From NCBI GenBank assembly GCA_009760855.2, contig WPIO01000022.1, forward strand, positions 1,812,501 to 1,876,500: a stretch of 64,000 nucleotides of DNA, written 5' to 3'. This stretch comes from Cristatella mucedo (Eukaryota > Bryozoa > Phylactolaemata > Cristatellidae). The position numbers and the translations under genes are program-made. Of the stretch, positions 21,684 to 34,494 are shown piece after piece (positions within the stretch are counted from its first letter, which is position 1; every line of letters begins with the position of its first letter). The notes below the pieces were generated by a model that did no database searches, was not told the DNA's origin, and saw only the letters and a program-made list of their open reading frames with translations.

Positions 21684-24640
21684 CTACAGCGGAGCGCCGC
21701 GACGTGAGCCGCTCGCTTCCAGCCGTCGGCGCTTTAGCCTGGATGCGAAAGCGCGCCAAAGGGAGTAGACATAAATAAATAACATAACACAATATATAAT
21801 AAATAAATATCGTAGTCGGAGTCACAGTCATCGCTGCAAAAATCGTAGCCGCGGCGTCAAAGCGTTAATCTCCACCGAGGTTCGGCCGGAACGAGTGCAC
21901 GCACGATCGTGCATCAACCTCTGGCCGCTTTGAACCTAGATGAAGCTCTTAAAGTGATTTTCTGAGTAAAGCGAGTGGCGCGGTTTTCGCCCGCTCTCTG
22001 CCCAGGTATCTCGGCGCTCGCTTGGAAATTTATTCAAGTTGCAGTAGCCCTTCCGTGAGCTCGTTAAACCAATTCCCCGCCCCTCCGATGGAGCTTAACC
22101 TTGACCTTGCCCGAACCTGGCAGCCAGACCTCGCGGTACGCTCCATCCTCCCGCCGGCCTGCAGCGTGTGAGTGGGTTATACAAAACTCTCCTGCATAAC
22201 ACCCGCTTAGTCTCTGTGGCTGTGTGGAGTTACAAATGGAGACGCGTTACGTATGGCGGGATACGAGGGGACGCAAGAGAGACGAAAGAGAGCTCGCGCC
22301 AAGAGAAGGCGAGTGAGAGTGGAGAGAGAAATTGACTGGAGTAAAAGAAATTAGTCGCTTCAGTTTTTGAAAGACTGCCACAAGCGTGGTTGCGACTGCG
22401 CGCGCAGCCAGAGCGCTTGCTGCGGCCGCAGCGTAGCTGCAAAGTAGCGAGCCGCGGGTTAGCGACTGAGGCATTACGTCCTCTACGCCGCGGTTGGTAA
22501 CCGCCGTTTTAATGATGCAGCCAAAGCATAGCATCCATTAAAATAAGGCGATTTCCATTTATCCAGAGAGAGTCTTATTTTTGCTCATCCGCATTCAGGA
22601 GGAAAGCGGCCTCGCCTGGCGAGCAGGAAAGCTCAGCGACGGGCTTCCTTAATGCGGGAGGCGAGAAAACTAAATGGCGGCGGCGGCAGCGCCGCGGCGC
22701 GGGCCATCGCTCGCATGCGAAAGGTTGGGTACTCGCAGCGATCCGTTCTTTGGCAGATTAAATCAACAGCCCAAGTCTGCCGGCCGACGCAGCGGAAGCG
22801 TTAAGCATGCGAGCTCGAAACGAAAGATGAGGATTTCTTTTTTCGCCTCTCGCGCGGCTCTCGGAAGAGCGAACCAGAGGCCGGTCGAGCCGCAGCGCCA
22901 GCTCGCGCGCGCGTTCGCCTCTGCGCGCCGCGCGCCCTACGCGGGGCCGCCCGCCGCGTCGGCTCGCCGGCCGCGCTCGACCAGACGGAGAGAAGGCGCG
23001 CTCACAAGCTCGCGCGGAGAGCGTTCGCCGGCAGACTGCGCAGCGGCGGCGAGCGGCTCCTTCAGCGCCGTACCTCGGCAAATCCTTCGCCATTGGCGAC
23101 GACGCTGCTGCCGAGTCCCAGTCGCCGACCTCGGTCCGCCGCCTCAGCTCCTTCTCCTCTTCCACGGCGCCGTAACCGCCGCCGCCGCCGCCGCGTTCGC
23201 AGCGGCCGCACGGCAAACCTGTTCGACAGTGAGGGCTTAGGCCAAGAGCGTCTCGACCGCCGCCGACGTCACCACCAGCGCCGCGGCCGCTGAGCCCACT
23301 GCGGAGAGCGCACGTCCGCCGGACGGCGGTGCGGCCGGCTTGGCAGCCGCCGGACTCGCTCTGACCGCGGTCGTCGTCCGGAGGGCGCGTCGGTCGGGCC
23401 GCGAAGCGCCAGGGCGCTCTCTCCGCCGAGCTCGCCTACCCACCCTTCCGCCGCCGCCGACGTTCGGGAGCGCCGCGGCTCCGCGCCGCCGCCGCCGGCG
23501 GTGGCAGCAACGGAAACCGGATTCGGAGCTGGCGCTCGGGCCGCGGACGCGATAACCAGCCGGCGCGGCGGCCGACCCGCTCGGGCGCCGCCTCTGTCGC
23601 CCACATGCGAGAGCACAAGCGACAGCTCCGCTCTACCGCGAGACTGCCTACCGGCTACGAGATATCGCGAGACTACCTACCAGGTGCTGCAGCGGCGGCT
23701 GCGGCTGCGAGCTGTGCTCTCGCAATCAAGATTCTCTGGCGCCGCACAGCCAGACTCAAGCCCGTGACATTTTCGACGCTCCGCCGCTGCGGCTACGCGG
23801 CGAACGAGTGGCTCCTTAAACCGGAGCGGAGCGAGGCCCTGAGCCTCTACGCCGTCCGTCCGCGAACCGACACAGGCGAAGGCCGGGCGGGCAGCGCCGG
23901 CCCGAGAGAGGGCGCTGCCATTCGCTGCGGTCGTGTTGTGATTTGACGCCGGCGGCCACCCGGCAGCGCGGCTACGCTAGACGGACTGCCTGCTGCTGTC
24001 GCCTCTAGAAGGGCCCAGCCAACCCCTCCCCCGCCCCTCGCTACCACCCAGCCCGCAGCCCGCGAGCAGCTAGCTCTCATTAGTCGCAAAGAGCGAGTCT
24101 AGCGCTCTGCGTCTTCTCGCGTATCGATCTCGTCGAATATTAGCGGCCTTGGAGCCGACGCACCGCGGAGGGCGGCTTCCTCGTCCTGCGACGACGGCGG
24201 CAGCCGCAGCTTCCGGACAACGTCTGAAGGCGCGGTCGGAGCGCCCCTGGGGGGAGGGCTGGCCGGCCTCGCTTCGCCGATTGGTCGCACACTGCTCAGC
24301 GAGGCCGGTCGCCACGCCGGACGAGAGCGTGCGCGCTCCGCTGTGTTGCCGGCCGCCGCAGTGCCGCGCTGCCTCGCAGTGCCGCGCTGCAGTGCTTTGA
24401 CGGCCAATCGAGCGCGCCGCCGGCGTCTCGTCGCAGCGCATCGGCGCTATTCGCGGCGCGTCGGCGACCTAATAATCTGGAGCCAGACTCGCCCAAAGTC
24501 AAACGAACGTGCGCGAGCGATGATGCAGCGCGCGAGCGCGCACAATCAAACGCGTGCGATCGCGCGCTGCATCTGCGGTTCAACCTGCCGCTGCCGAGCG
24601 TCTTACGCGATCGACGAATGAAAAGAGCGGTCGCAGCAGC
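21684..24640. other. GC-rich presumed intron, first part
   Basis: Lies between the two phase-matched exons of the membrane-protein candidate. 22600-24600 is extremely GC- and CpG-rich. Open frames overlap in all frames on both strands (22674-24621) with Arg/Ala/Ser/Pro bias and no motifs, so I leave them out. It could hold an alternative promoter or first exon. Confidence 0.35.
22172..22245 (+). mobile_element. LINE-B 3' tail segment
   Basis: TATACAAAACTCTCCTGCAT, AACACCCGCTTAGTCTCTGT, then GTGTGGAGTTACAAATGGAG. It matches the end of the LINE-B copy at 49778-49850 over about 70 bases at roughly 70-75% identity by eye. Confidence 0.6.
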
Positions 24641-24956
<316 letters not shown>

Positions 24957-27110
24957 GCCGCTAGGGCTGCTGCCGCCGAGTGCTACGCCGGAACGCGGAG
25001 TGCATTACTGCATTATGTCTGTTCGCCCGTCGCTCATTACGGGTTTAACCGGAATTAGGTCGGCTGCTGCGCTTAATCAGGGTAATACCGTTTACCGAGA
25101 TCTGGCGCCTTGCAAAATGGTAAACCGTTGCGCATTGCGCTGCGACGACTTTTGCTGAGCGACACCCGCCCATCCACGGCGGCGGCCGGAACTAGACTTG
25201 GCCGCGGACGCCGCGCGAGCCCACGCGTACAGCTAGCTGCCCGCCTCGCCGCGCCGCGCCGCGCCGTGGCATCCCAGCTACGTCTGGAGAACCGCGCAAG
25301 AATTTCGCCTTTTTCGCTACCGATTGGAGAGACCACGCGCAGGCACCTGCCGAGAACAGAGGTGGAACGGAAGTGGCTGGACGCGAGGCCCACGACCTCG
25401 GTCGTTAAAGGTGAGCGCATTACCTGCGGGCGAAATCTTTGCGGCGCATGCAAATGTAAAAAGCCGATTACGCTACTGGCGATTGATTACGCGATTAACA
25501 TTGCCGGCTACGCGCGCACCGTTCGCAGTCTGCCCGCCTGGTAGAAAAGCCGCCGCTCTAACCCTCTCCCCCCCCCTTCCTTCCCGGCCGTGTGCTTCTA
25601 GGTACCTCTCGACCTCGGAATTGATTTAAGCCTAAGTGCAAACGCGAGGCGCTAGCTCGAGCGAGCCGCCGCCGCCGTCGGCGGCGGCGGCGGCGGGGCG
25701 GCGATTGTTAGCGCGCACCGCACGCCAAGAATAGGACTTAGCGGGCACCTCGTGACTCGCCGTACGTCTGCGAGCAAGTGCGCTCAGTCGGCGGCTCAAG
25801 GCGGCGCTGATTCAACGCGCGCGGCTCGTCCGTCGTCGGCTCAAGGCCGCCTCGCACTTTGGACGCCGCAGAGCTGAAACGAAAAACAGTTGCGATTGAG
25901 CCGCCGCCGCAATTCGGCGATCTTGGTGGCGCTCTCGGACTTTCTCGCCTCCTCCCTCATGCCAGCTGCACGCGGACCGACTGGCATGCATTCGCGGAAC
26001 CACGTGACCGGCGGCAGCCGCGCATCGCTGCGTCGGCCACACGATGGCCGGCAGAGGTAGCAGCGGCCCCCGCCATCGCTGTCCAAGCTGCCCTAACTCC
26101 GGCCCCAACCGCTCCAACCGCAATAGCTCCAAGCCGCTCCTCTATCCAGTGGTCTCACTCGTACTAGCTAGCTAGCTAGCTAGGCTGGCGGCATCCTTGC
26201 CGATTGCGGCACGCAGCGACGGCCGTCACCTTCGCTCACTCGCACACATCGCCGAGCATCGCTTACAGTCGCAGCTTACAGCAGGACGAAGGCATGACGT
26301 CATGCCCAGAGCCTCTTCCCCTCGCCGCCGCCGCCGCCGAGCTCGAAACTGCACGCCCTCGGGGGGGGGGGGGCGAGCGAGATCGCCAGAGCTACGGTCG
26401 GAAGGTATCGGTCAAGGTAAACGGTGGTAGCGAACGCTAGCCTCTTTCGAAGCTTCGCAGGCGGACGCGACGCAATGTGCAGCGAATTATTTCTCGTATC
26501 GTGCCAAGCGCTAGCGCTCAGCTAGAGCGCTTTCGCAGTCGTCGCAGCACTGTCCGTCGACCGAGATTGAATGGCAGCCGCCCAGCTGTGAGCGCCAGGG
26601 CGTAAACAAGAGCCTCCGCCGCCGCCTCATGTGGCTAGCGGTTGCGCTAGATCGGCCAGGACGCGAACGCTCTGCACGAAGCCGCGATGACACGCTAAAA
26701 AACCAGGGTTTTTCGGGCTTTTCGAAACCCGGACCGCCTCGACGATGCTCCAGACTCCGCACGCAGCCGTCTTGCCTTCAAATCGAGGCCGGAAGCTCTC
26801 TCAACGTTCCTCGCTCTTTCTCTGCGCACCCTGCACGAGACCGATCGAAGAATGTGGAATTACATGTAGCGGAGTACATTATGTAGTCTCATTCGTACGG
26901 CGGCCAGCAGCATGAATGTGGCGATCCGTTGCAGTAGCTCCCGGCATGTACTTTTCGCTTCGCTGCCTCAGAGCACTGACATTCCGTTGCAGTTGCTCGC
27001 TCCAAAACCACGTGGCCACGTGTAATGAAACGCCGCCGGCGGATGGACGACACGCAGCCACGTTGTGCTGTGAGCTGGGCAGCAGCAAAAGAATGAAAAA
27101 ATGAAATAAA
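24957..27110. other. GC-rich presumed intron, middle part
   Basis: High GC with a CCG patch at about 25666-25696, a (CTAG)n run at 26164-26182 and a G run at about 26359-26373. No recognisable exon, LINE or SINE. Confidence 0.35.
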
Positions 27111-27111
27111 T

Positions 27112-27700
27112 AAAGAATGAAGGGACCTAAAAGTGAGCGACCAAACCTTGAAGTCGATGCGTTGCTTGACTGGGAGCCAGTGCAAGTCGGCGAGAGCTGG
27201 TATGACGTGGCAACTGCGACGCTCATGACAGACAAGCGTGGCTGCAGAGTTTCCCACCAGCCGTAAGCGCTTGATTGCATTGGCCTGTAGGCCAGTAAGC
27301 AGTGAGTTACTGAAGTCGAGACGGGATTTCACAAAAGCATAGACCAATTTAGATGTGGTATCCCTGTCTGAAAAAGCCGGAATATCAGCAATTTTGTGTA
27401 GCTGAAATTAGGCAGACTTGACTGTGGAGCTGATTTGGTCGTCTAATGAAAGGTCACTTTGGAACATGACACCTAGATTTCGTGCAGATTCAATAAGAGA
27501 TATGCAAGCAGAGCCGAGTTTGAGCGGCAGCCATTCCAATTTCTGAATCACTCTTGGTTTGCCCATAACTAGCAAGTTAGCTTTATTGCCATTCAATTTA
27601 AGAAAATTTGCTGCCATCCATGTGCGGATGTCATCAGTACATGCCGCGAGGGAGTTGAGAGAGTTTGACGTGCTCGAGGGCTGGGAGGAATCAAACCTGC
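27112..27700 (-). mobile_element. LINE-A reverse transcriptase fragment, truncated at both ends
   Basis: On minus: MAANFLKLNGNKANLLVMGK, then SDLSLDDQISSTVKSA, then KSRLDFSNSLLTG and HWLPVKQRIDFKVWSLTFRS. This is the region just after the YADD motif, interrupted near 27407 by a stop. It ends at the LHSL codons (27112) without the 3' UTR, hairpin or ATT tail, so its 3' end was lost or cut by a rearrangement. Confidence 0.88.
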
Positions 27701-30090
27701 TGCGAGACGACCATGCACGCGAGCGAGGCGCACCGTGGCGCGTCTAATATCTCTTCGAGCTAAGGAACCTGCTAATATTGGCTCGACAGTTACTATCGGA
27801 CCGCGATGCGAGGCGATGGATGGCGAGCTCGAGCGCTGCGCGCTGCGCTGGCTGCCAAATGAGCAGAATCCGCCGCTCGGTACGTCGCCCGCATGCCGGC
27901 CGCAGCCGCGCCCCGCTTGTCTCCCGAGTTCTTTCAGCGGAGCGTCGCTGCGCCGCGCCTCTGCCGGCCCTATCTTGAACTGCTAACTCTTAGCGCCTCG
28001 ATTGCTACTCGTACTATATACTGAGATGCGCGCCAATCGACGATAATCGGCGATAGCCGACGAGCAAAGGAACTCAGCGTGCCGGAAATCGGCGGCCGAA
28101 GGCGCGATGTCTGGATGGCGCAGCAGCTCTGGCTGTGGCTTCTTTCGGGTTGCTTGCAGGTAGGATGAACAACAGAGGGTGTGGCTGCAGCTGGCGATTT
28201 TAGAGCAGCAGAGCAAAATGCAGCGCTACGCTTTGACACTAAAATTCCTTAACGCAAAGTGCTTCGATGCGAAAATGTTTTGAAGCATTGGCAGCCATTG
28301 CGTTTAATGCAGCAGAGGCATCGCTGATCATTTGGCCGCTATTGCAGAATTTGAACCATCGTGGCAGTGGAAGCTCAAGAGAGAACTCGGCGAGACACAC
28401 GGCGAACCGTCGTCGGAGAGTGAGGCAGCGGCGACGGAGCGGATGCGACGGCGGAGACGACGGCGGCGTCGCGCTCGCGCCCTACTAAAGGGGGCGAACG
28501 ACGAAAAGCGCGCGACGAAAAGCGCGCGGCGGCGGCGGCAGGCAGCCGAATCGCCGTCGTCGCCGGGCGATTCGCGCGCTCAGCTACGCAGCGAGAGAGA
28601 TTGTGGCCGCTGCGGCGGCGGCGACGCGGCGGCCTCAAGCCCGCCGCGAACGCGGCAGCCAGCCGGACTGACCACATCTGCCAGACTGGACCGCGGCAGG
28701 CGATGGACCGCCGGCAGCGCCGCCGCAGCCGCGGCAGCCGGCGGGCGCTCGTGCGAGCGCGCCGATTGGGCGCCTAACCAGGGCGCGCTCCGCAGTGCTC
28801 TGCGCAAGAGGAGTCGCGATGCGCGTACTCACGCTCCGCGACCGAGCGATGACGACGACGTCGCGCTGGCCGGCGCGTCCGCGCTGCTCCTACGGGCCGA
28901 CGGCGTCGCCTCCTTCCCAACACGGACGCGAGAGCTGCTCCCAGTAGCGGCGGCGCTCCGCCTGGCCGGAGGGCGTGCGGAGCGCGAGCTATGCGCGCGA
29001 GCCGCGCCGCCCGGCTCCTCCGCTCCTCCGCCCGTTGAATGGTCCGGGCGCTCGCCCTCTGACCTGCAATCGATCGGTCTGTCGATCGACCGACGGGAAA
29101 AACCGTCAGAAGCCCCGAAAAAATGACCGACGCCCGAGCGCCCTCCGGATCTCCAGCCCGCTCCTCCTCCTCCTCCTCCTCCTCCTCCTCCTCCTCCTCC
29201 TCCTCCTCCTCCTCCCCCCTCCTCCTCCTCCTCCCTCCTCCTCCTCCTCCTCCTCCTCCTCCTCCTCCTCCTCCTCCTCCTCCTCCTCCTCCTCCTCCTC
29301 CTCCTCCACTCGTTCGACCGAATACGACGGATTGCGTTCGACGCCCTCCAGCGCTCCACGCGCGTCTCCTTGCGTGGCGCGCTTCAGACCTCGATCGCCG
29401 TCTTCTTGCTGCTTTCTCTCCTTTAGCTGCGATCTGCCAGTCGTCTGCGCCTGCTGCGAACAGCCCCTCTCCCCCTCTCCCCGGTGGACCGCGCGCGCGT
29501 TCGGACGGCTCTCTCAGCAGCCAGCGGCGGAACGTCGCCTCAGCTCACTACTCTTTCGAAAACAAAACGTCATCCAGAGACGCTCGATGAAGCAATGAAG
29601 ATAGGGGCGCTGTTTTGAACTGCGCGCGTGCGGGGAACAGAGGAGCCGGCGGACGTGCGACAATGGCGCCCAAGTTCAGCGAGCACTCGGGAAGCGCCAC
29701 TTTGGCACCGGTAAAGACGACAGCGGTAGTCCGATGAGCTACTAACGATACCTCGACGACACTGCGCTGCGAGCGGCGGCGCGGCGGAGGCATCGGTGCA
29801 TTCGCAGGCGAGGACGCAGGCTCATTCAAATTCCATCGGCACGGTGGCGGCGGCGGTTTGCGGAGCGCCGCAGCAGGCGCCGCCAGGTGCGCGAGCGCGC
29901 ACGCGAAGAGATGGGGGGAACTTCTCGTTTAACTACGACGGATCAATCGGTAGATCAACGGTTGCGCAACCTCCGGTTTGGACGCGCGAAAAGCGCCACT
30001 ATCTCGCACCGGACTCTCGCGCGCGCGCGCTGCGGGTGCGACTGCGTCGCGTCCTCGCAGCTTCCTCCCAAGGTCGCTGCTTAGCGAGAT
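27701..30090. other. GC-rich presumed intron, last large part
   Basis: Includes a 264-codon plus frame (28332-29126), Arg/Ala/Ser-rich, overlapped by open minus frames; I see no domain and treat it as compositional. The (TCC)n tract is listed separately. Confidence 0.35.
29161..29307. repeat. (TCC)n microsatellite, about 147 bp
   Basis: TCC/CCT repeats with one or two CCC interruptions near 29215-29235. The poly-Ser, poly-Pro and poly-Glu frames are artefacts. Confidence 0.95.
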
Positions 30091-30091
30091 A

Positions 30092-30352
30092 CAGCATTTA
30101 GTGGGTCCCTGTGATTCGTCCTTGATGTGCTTATGCGTGCTGACACTGTGCATGCAGCCACTAACCACATTTGCATGCTGACCCTGTGCATGTCACCCCT
30201 AACCATATTATTCTATTCGTTTGTTTTTCAAGCATGATTTTACTTACCATTCAATTGCATTTCACTTTGCAGCCAATGTAAAGCGCCTAGAGAGAGATTA
30301 AGTTTTCTGAGGGCGCTTTATCAAGTGAATTATTATTATTATTATTATTATC
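30092..30352 (+). mobile_element. LINE-A 3' end, well preserved
   Basis: Starts at the ORF2 stop context (GCATTTAGTGGGTCCCTGTG), runs through the whole 3' UTR and terminal hairpin (TAAAGCGCC at 30279-30287, GGCGCTTTA at 30312-30320) and ends in (ATT)n. Close to the shared sequence of other copies, so relatively young. It is 5'-truncated and inside the presumed intron. Confidence 0.9.
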
Positions 30353-31287
30353 GTGCGGCGCAGAGAGCGACAAGCGTCCAGCTCGTTCGGCGGCGGCGCG
30401 TTGTGAACAATTAAGTATCAATCATAGATACCACGGCTGCGAATCCGAGTCGCTGGAAATGTGGCCGCGGCTATCAGCAAGGCACAGGCAACCGGAAGCC
30501 CGTGCGCACGCAAGCGCAGCGTCAAAAGCAGCATTCTTGCAGCAGCTCGCCGTTAGCGCTCCTAGAGGTCCCGAAAATAACTGCGACTTATTGCAATCCA
30601 CTTTCGTCGCTAAGAGTACTCCGCGAACCACACCGGAATACGTTGTTTCGCTATACCTTGCATACAGCGTTTTTAGAGCGTATCTTCTTTTACATTTCTC
30701 GCACCGCTCCGCTTGCTCATCGTCTAGACGAGGCGCTGCCGAGTTCCAGCCGATCGCTTTCCAGCAGCGTCCCTGAGAAACTACGAGGCGGCGGCGAACT
30801 AGTTTCTAGCGCATCCAACTCAGCGGGGCAGACGGCTAGACGACGGCGATGAGGCGGAAGTTGGCAGAGTCCGCTTTCCGTGAAACGCGCGAGCGGAGCG
30901 GCGTGACATTCGGAAAACGGCTGCGCTGTAAGTGCAGCGCGAGGCATTACGCTTTTAGCCTTTAATACCGACGCTGCGACCAGCGCGTTCATAGCGCCGC
31001 AGGTGGACGGACCGCGAAGTAATTCGGGGAACCCGGGTCCCACGAATGCCAGCGTTGCTGCGGCGCGAGCGTGTTCCGTAACGACTCGGACGATGAGCGC
31101 CGCATACCAATAAGGAGTGGATCGCGAAGACCAGCCGAGATACAGCGACGGCAGGGACGCGCTGGCTTTGCGAACAGCTCAGGGCGCGGACGGATCGCGA
31201 GCAAGCGCGCGTGCCTCGTCTCCCGCAGCGCTCGATAGCGTTTCGCGCGCTATAGCGTTTCGCGCGACCAGCTCGTGCAGAACGCAC

Positions 31288-31604
31288 CCGTCAAGGCCTC
31301 TCGTCGGCTCGGGCTGCGGCGAGTCGGCTTCGAGCGACTGCGCTTCCATTGCGGCGCCACACTGTAGCCGCTCCTCCGACAGGCGACGCTGCTGCTCCTG
31401 CTCCAGCTGCGGCTGAGCGCTGCTTTTCTCTCTGGAGCAGAACTTCCACAGCAGTATGACGATGAGAATTGCGAGCAGACCGAAGCTGACGCCTCCCGCG
31501 AGAATGACGATCGTCATGTAGCCCGGCAGAGGCGAGTCGTTGTCTCCGTGATCGTAGACGTGAGTGTTCACGGCGTTGGCTGGCCTCGGCCTCTGAAGCT
31601 GTCG
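31288..31604 (-). CDS. Transmembrane exon of the putative membrane protein
   Basis: The minus frame opens right after a TGTAG acceptor at 31605 (a second acceptor, TTCAG, would start it at 31592) and closes at a donor GGTGCGT-type site after 31288. It encodes a short polar ectodomain end (THVYDHGDNDSPLPG), a 24-residue hydrophobic helix (MTIVILAGGVSFGLLAILIV and onward, about residues 30-53), a basic stop-transfer KFCSREK, then a Gln/Glu-rich cytoplasmic stretch. This fits a type I single-pass membrane protein. Upstream ectodomain exons were not found, so the family is open; protocadherin-like or syndecan-like are guesses. Joining to the exon starting at 21683 keeps the frame and gives about 902 residues. 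Confidence 0.45.
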
Positions 31605-32285
31605 CTACAGCAGCCGCGACAGCGCGAGCGCTACCTTCTGGAACCGGCGGCCGCTGTCCGCACAAGTGCGCGGAACAGTTGCAGCAGACAGCGCGCGACG
31701 CTGCAGGCGGCGGCCCGCCCGAGTGGCCTCTCGAAGCCGACTATCAAAGCTCTTTTTTGTGCGCGCTGCTGCTCACTTGCCGTTAGTCACCCTCCTTCAC
31801 GGAAGCAGCAGCAGGAATAGCATGAACTTATTTCTGCTGGATTAATACACGTAGCAGATGTGTGCGCGCGCGAGAGAGAGAAAGGTAAAATTAAAGTTTC
31901 TCCAGCGTGTGTCCTACCTTGGACCCGTTGCGCCCACCTAGCGTCCAACGGCAGCAGTGCCAGAGGCCGGGCTGCGACGCAGACCGAGCACTGCCCACTC
32001 GCTGTGCCTCACGGTGCTCTCCGAAACGTAGGTGCGCAGCGTCGAGGTACGGGTGACAAACAAAGGTTAACTGATTCAATCGCCTCATTTATATAGCCGG
32101 AGAACAGTCTTAACGGTTATCGGCGCCGCTTGCAGTGGGAAGGGGCCATACCGGATCGTCCGCTGCAGGACTCAACTCCGCGACGCGAAGAGCGAGCACC
32201 GTAACGCCAGACTCGCGAGCGTAAATAGGCTGCGCTCAGAGAGAATTCAAAGCACAGCGATTCGGCTTCGCTTGATCGCTGTGCT
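31605..32285. other. No recognised feature
   Basis: GC-rich DNA upstream (minus sense) of the transmembrane exon. No clear coding segment or repeat. Confidence 0.4.
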
Positions 32286-32287
32286 CG

Positions 32288-33022
32288 TCACTCGGTCGGC
32301 AGCGTACGAGCCGATGGAGCCAGAGCGTCAACCTCGACGGTCTTTGGCTCTATTGCCAACGAGCGCAACGACAGTCGCCGATAGTCACTCTCCCGAGCGT
32401 GACGGCCTGGCGCAAGCCTTGTGCGCAGATGCGCAAGCGAATTGGGCGGCGAGCGGCGGCGACGCCCGACGGTATCGATATCTATCGATATATATATATC
32501 TACATCTATCGATGCCCTAATATCGCCAGCCGACGAGAGCGAGATGCAGGGTGTGCGATTTGGGTCGGTTAGCGATTTACAATGGTTTCCGGCTTCTCGA
32601 GCTACAGCTTCAGTCTCTGCTCGGTCCGCCTCCGCGAGCCTAGAGCTCCACGGCGAACCGGCGAAGACGGTCGACGGATGGCGCTCGGCGGCGGCGGCGG
32701 CGAAACCGGTCGAATTGACGGCCAGGTAGTAGTGCCGCCTTCTCTGAAGAAGTGAGTCGATAAAGCAAGTGCACAGCACGCCGGGCCAGATGCGAGGCTT
32801 GCTCCGGTCCCTGTCCGCTCTGTCTAATTCGTTCAATACTGCGAAAACGGCGACCGCGATAAGCAGTGGGAGTAGCGGCTCCGAGCATTGAACAGCGCAG
32901 GCTAGTGGCGATAATTGCAAATAATTCTCCGATGGCGTTCGAGGAAAAGCAATTAGCGCTCGGTCGAATAATCGGTTTGCAGAGCATTTCAGGCCGTGGC
33001 CGCCGGTAGCGCCAAGTGCCAC
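32288..33022 (-). CDS. Long open frame of uncertain status
   Basis: 244 codons open on minus, including a hydrophobic segment (PLLPLLIAVAVFAVLNELD) and a Ser/Arg-rich C-terminal half. It lies in the 5' direction from the transmembrane exon on the same strand, so it could in principle hold exon sequence of that gene, but no domain is recognisable and a degenerate TATCGATA-type run supplies part of the frame. Confidence 0.15.
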   Translation of the reverse strand: MALGATGGHGLKCSANRLFDRALIAFPRTPSENYLQLSPLACAVQCSEPLLPLLIAVAVFAVLNELDRADRDRSKPRIWPGVLCTCFIDSLLQRRRHYYLAVNSTGFAAAAAERHPSTVFAGSPWSSRLAEADRAETEAVAREAGNHCKSLTDPNRTPCISLSSAGDIRASIDVDIYISIDIDTVGRRRRSPPNSLAHLRTRLAPGRHARESDYRRLSLRSLAIEPKTVEVDALAPSARTLPTE

Positions 33023-33149
33023 CGATCGGATGGAAGCGCTAATTGTCGCCAGCGACTACTCCGTCTCCGATGCAGCTGAGCACGAATGCTGCAGGGAATT
33101 AATGCTGCCTACGAGTCCGTCCGAGAGCCTTGCTCGGATCCACAATATG

Positions 33150-34494
33150 AAGTCCTTCTTGAGCGCCTCTCATCTCGCCTGGGCATTGCTTGCAATGCAT
33201 TGCAGTGGTTCAGGTCCTAACTCTGCTGTAGATTCCAGAGTATTGATGTGAATGGAAAAATATTATCCGAGGAACCTCTGAAATATGGGACACCTCAAGG
33301 CTCCATGTCCTGTCCTGTTCTTTTCACGATTTGTACTCTTTTTCTAAACTTCCTCTTGCCGATGTGACTGCCAAGCAAAATCTAGGCTTTCACTTCTATA
33401 CGTATGACACTCAGTTGTACCTTTGCTTTGATCCCTCCCAGCCCTCGAGCACGTCGAACTCTCTCAACTCCCTTGCTGCATGCATTAATTAAATCCGCGC
33501 ATGGATGGTAGCAAAGTTTCTTAAACCGAATGATGGTACAACCAATTTATTAGTTATGGGCAAACCAAGCGTGATTCAGAAATTGGAAAGGCTAACGCTC
33601 AAAATCGGCTCTGCCTGCATATCTCCTATTGAATCTGCACGAAGTCTATGTGTCCTGTTCCAAAGTGACCTTTCATTAGACGACCACATCAGCTCCAGAG
33701 TCAAGTCTGTCTAGTTTCAGCTACATAAAATTGCTGGAATTCCAGCTTGTTCAGACAGGGATACCGCATCTAAGTTGGTCCATGCATTTGTGACATCCCG
33801 TCTTGACTTCTGTAACTCACTGCTTGCTGGCCCACCGGCATGTGCAATCAGGCGCTTACAGCTGGTGCGAAACTCTGCAGTCACGCTTGTCTGCCATGAC
33901 CGTCGCAGTTGCCACATCACACTACTTCTCGCCGACCTGCACTGGCTCCCAGTCAAGAAACGCATCGACTTCATGGTTTTGTCACTCACTGTTAGGTCAC
34001 TTCATTATTTGACTCCAGCTTACCTGTATGATCTACTACTCCACCAGGCTAAGCATCGTACCACCCGCTTTTCGGAATGTAACTGTCTATCTATACCTCG
34101 CACAAACTTCAAATTCTTTGGAGACCGTGCCTTTAGTTCGTATGCTCCCAAAGCCTGGTACTCACTCCCGACTGGCGTCACGACATCTCTTGATTTGACC
34201 ACATTAAAACTGAAACTAAAAACGCACTTATTTAAGATAGCATTTATTGGGTCCGTGTGATTTGTCCTTTAAGTGCTTATGCATGATGACACTGTGCATG
34301 CTGCCACTTAACCACACTTGCATGCTGACGCTGTGCATGTCACCCCTAACGATGTTATTCTTTTTGTTTATTGAGCATGTTACTACTAACCAATCATGCT
34401 TCCTTTACAGCCAATGTAAATAGCCTAGAAAGAGATTGAGTTCTCTGAGGATGCTTTGTCAAGTGTTTTATTATTATTATTATTATTATTATTA
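33150..34494 (+). mobile_element. LINE-A, 5'-truncated copy with complete 3' end
   Basis: Starts within the reverse transcriptase (VLLERLSSRLG region) and continues through a damaged YADD region, the thumb (MVAKFLKPNDGTTNLLVMGK), RLDFCNSLLAG, LADLHWLPVKKRIDF, the ORF2 stop at 34260 (KTHLFKIAFIGSV), the 3' UTR, a degenerate hairpin and (ATT)n at 34469-34494. Several stops and frameshifts make it inactive. It keeps Trp codons where the copy at 15168 has a stop. Confidence 0.92.

Noticed and set aside
22674-24621. Many long open frames on both strands
   Set aside because: They overlap in all phases, are Arg/Ala/Ser/Pro-biased, and lack motifs or splice support, as expected of very GC-rich DNA with few stop codons.
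28332-29126. 264-codon plus frame
   Set aside because: No ATG start, strong composition bias, open minus frames over the same bases, and no recognisable domain.
31288-31604. Naming the membrane protein as a protocadherin or syndecan
   Set aside because: Only the helix and its edges resemble those families. No cadherin repeat and no conserved syndecan cytoplasmic motif is visible.
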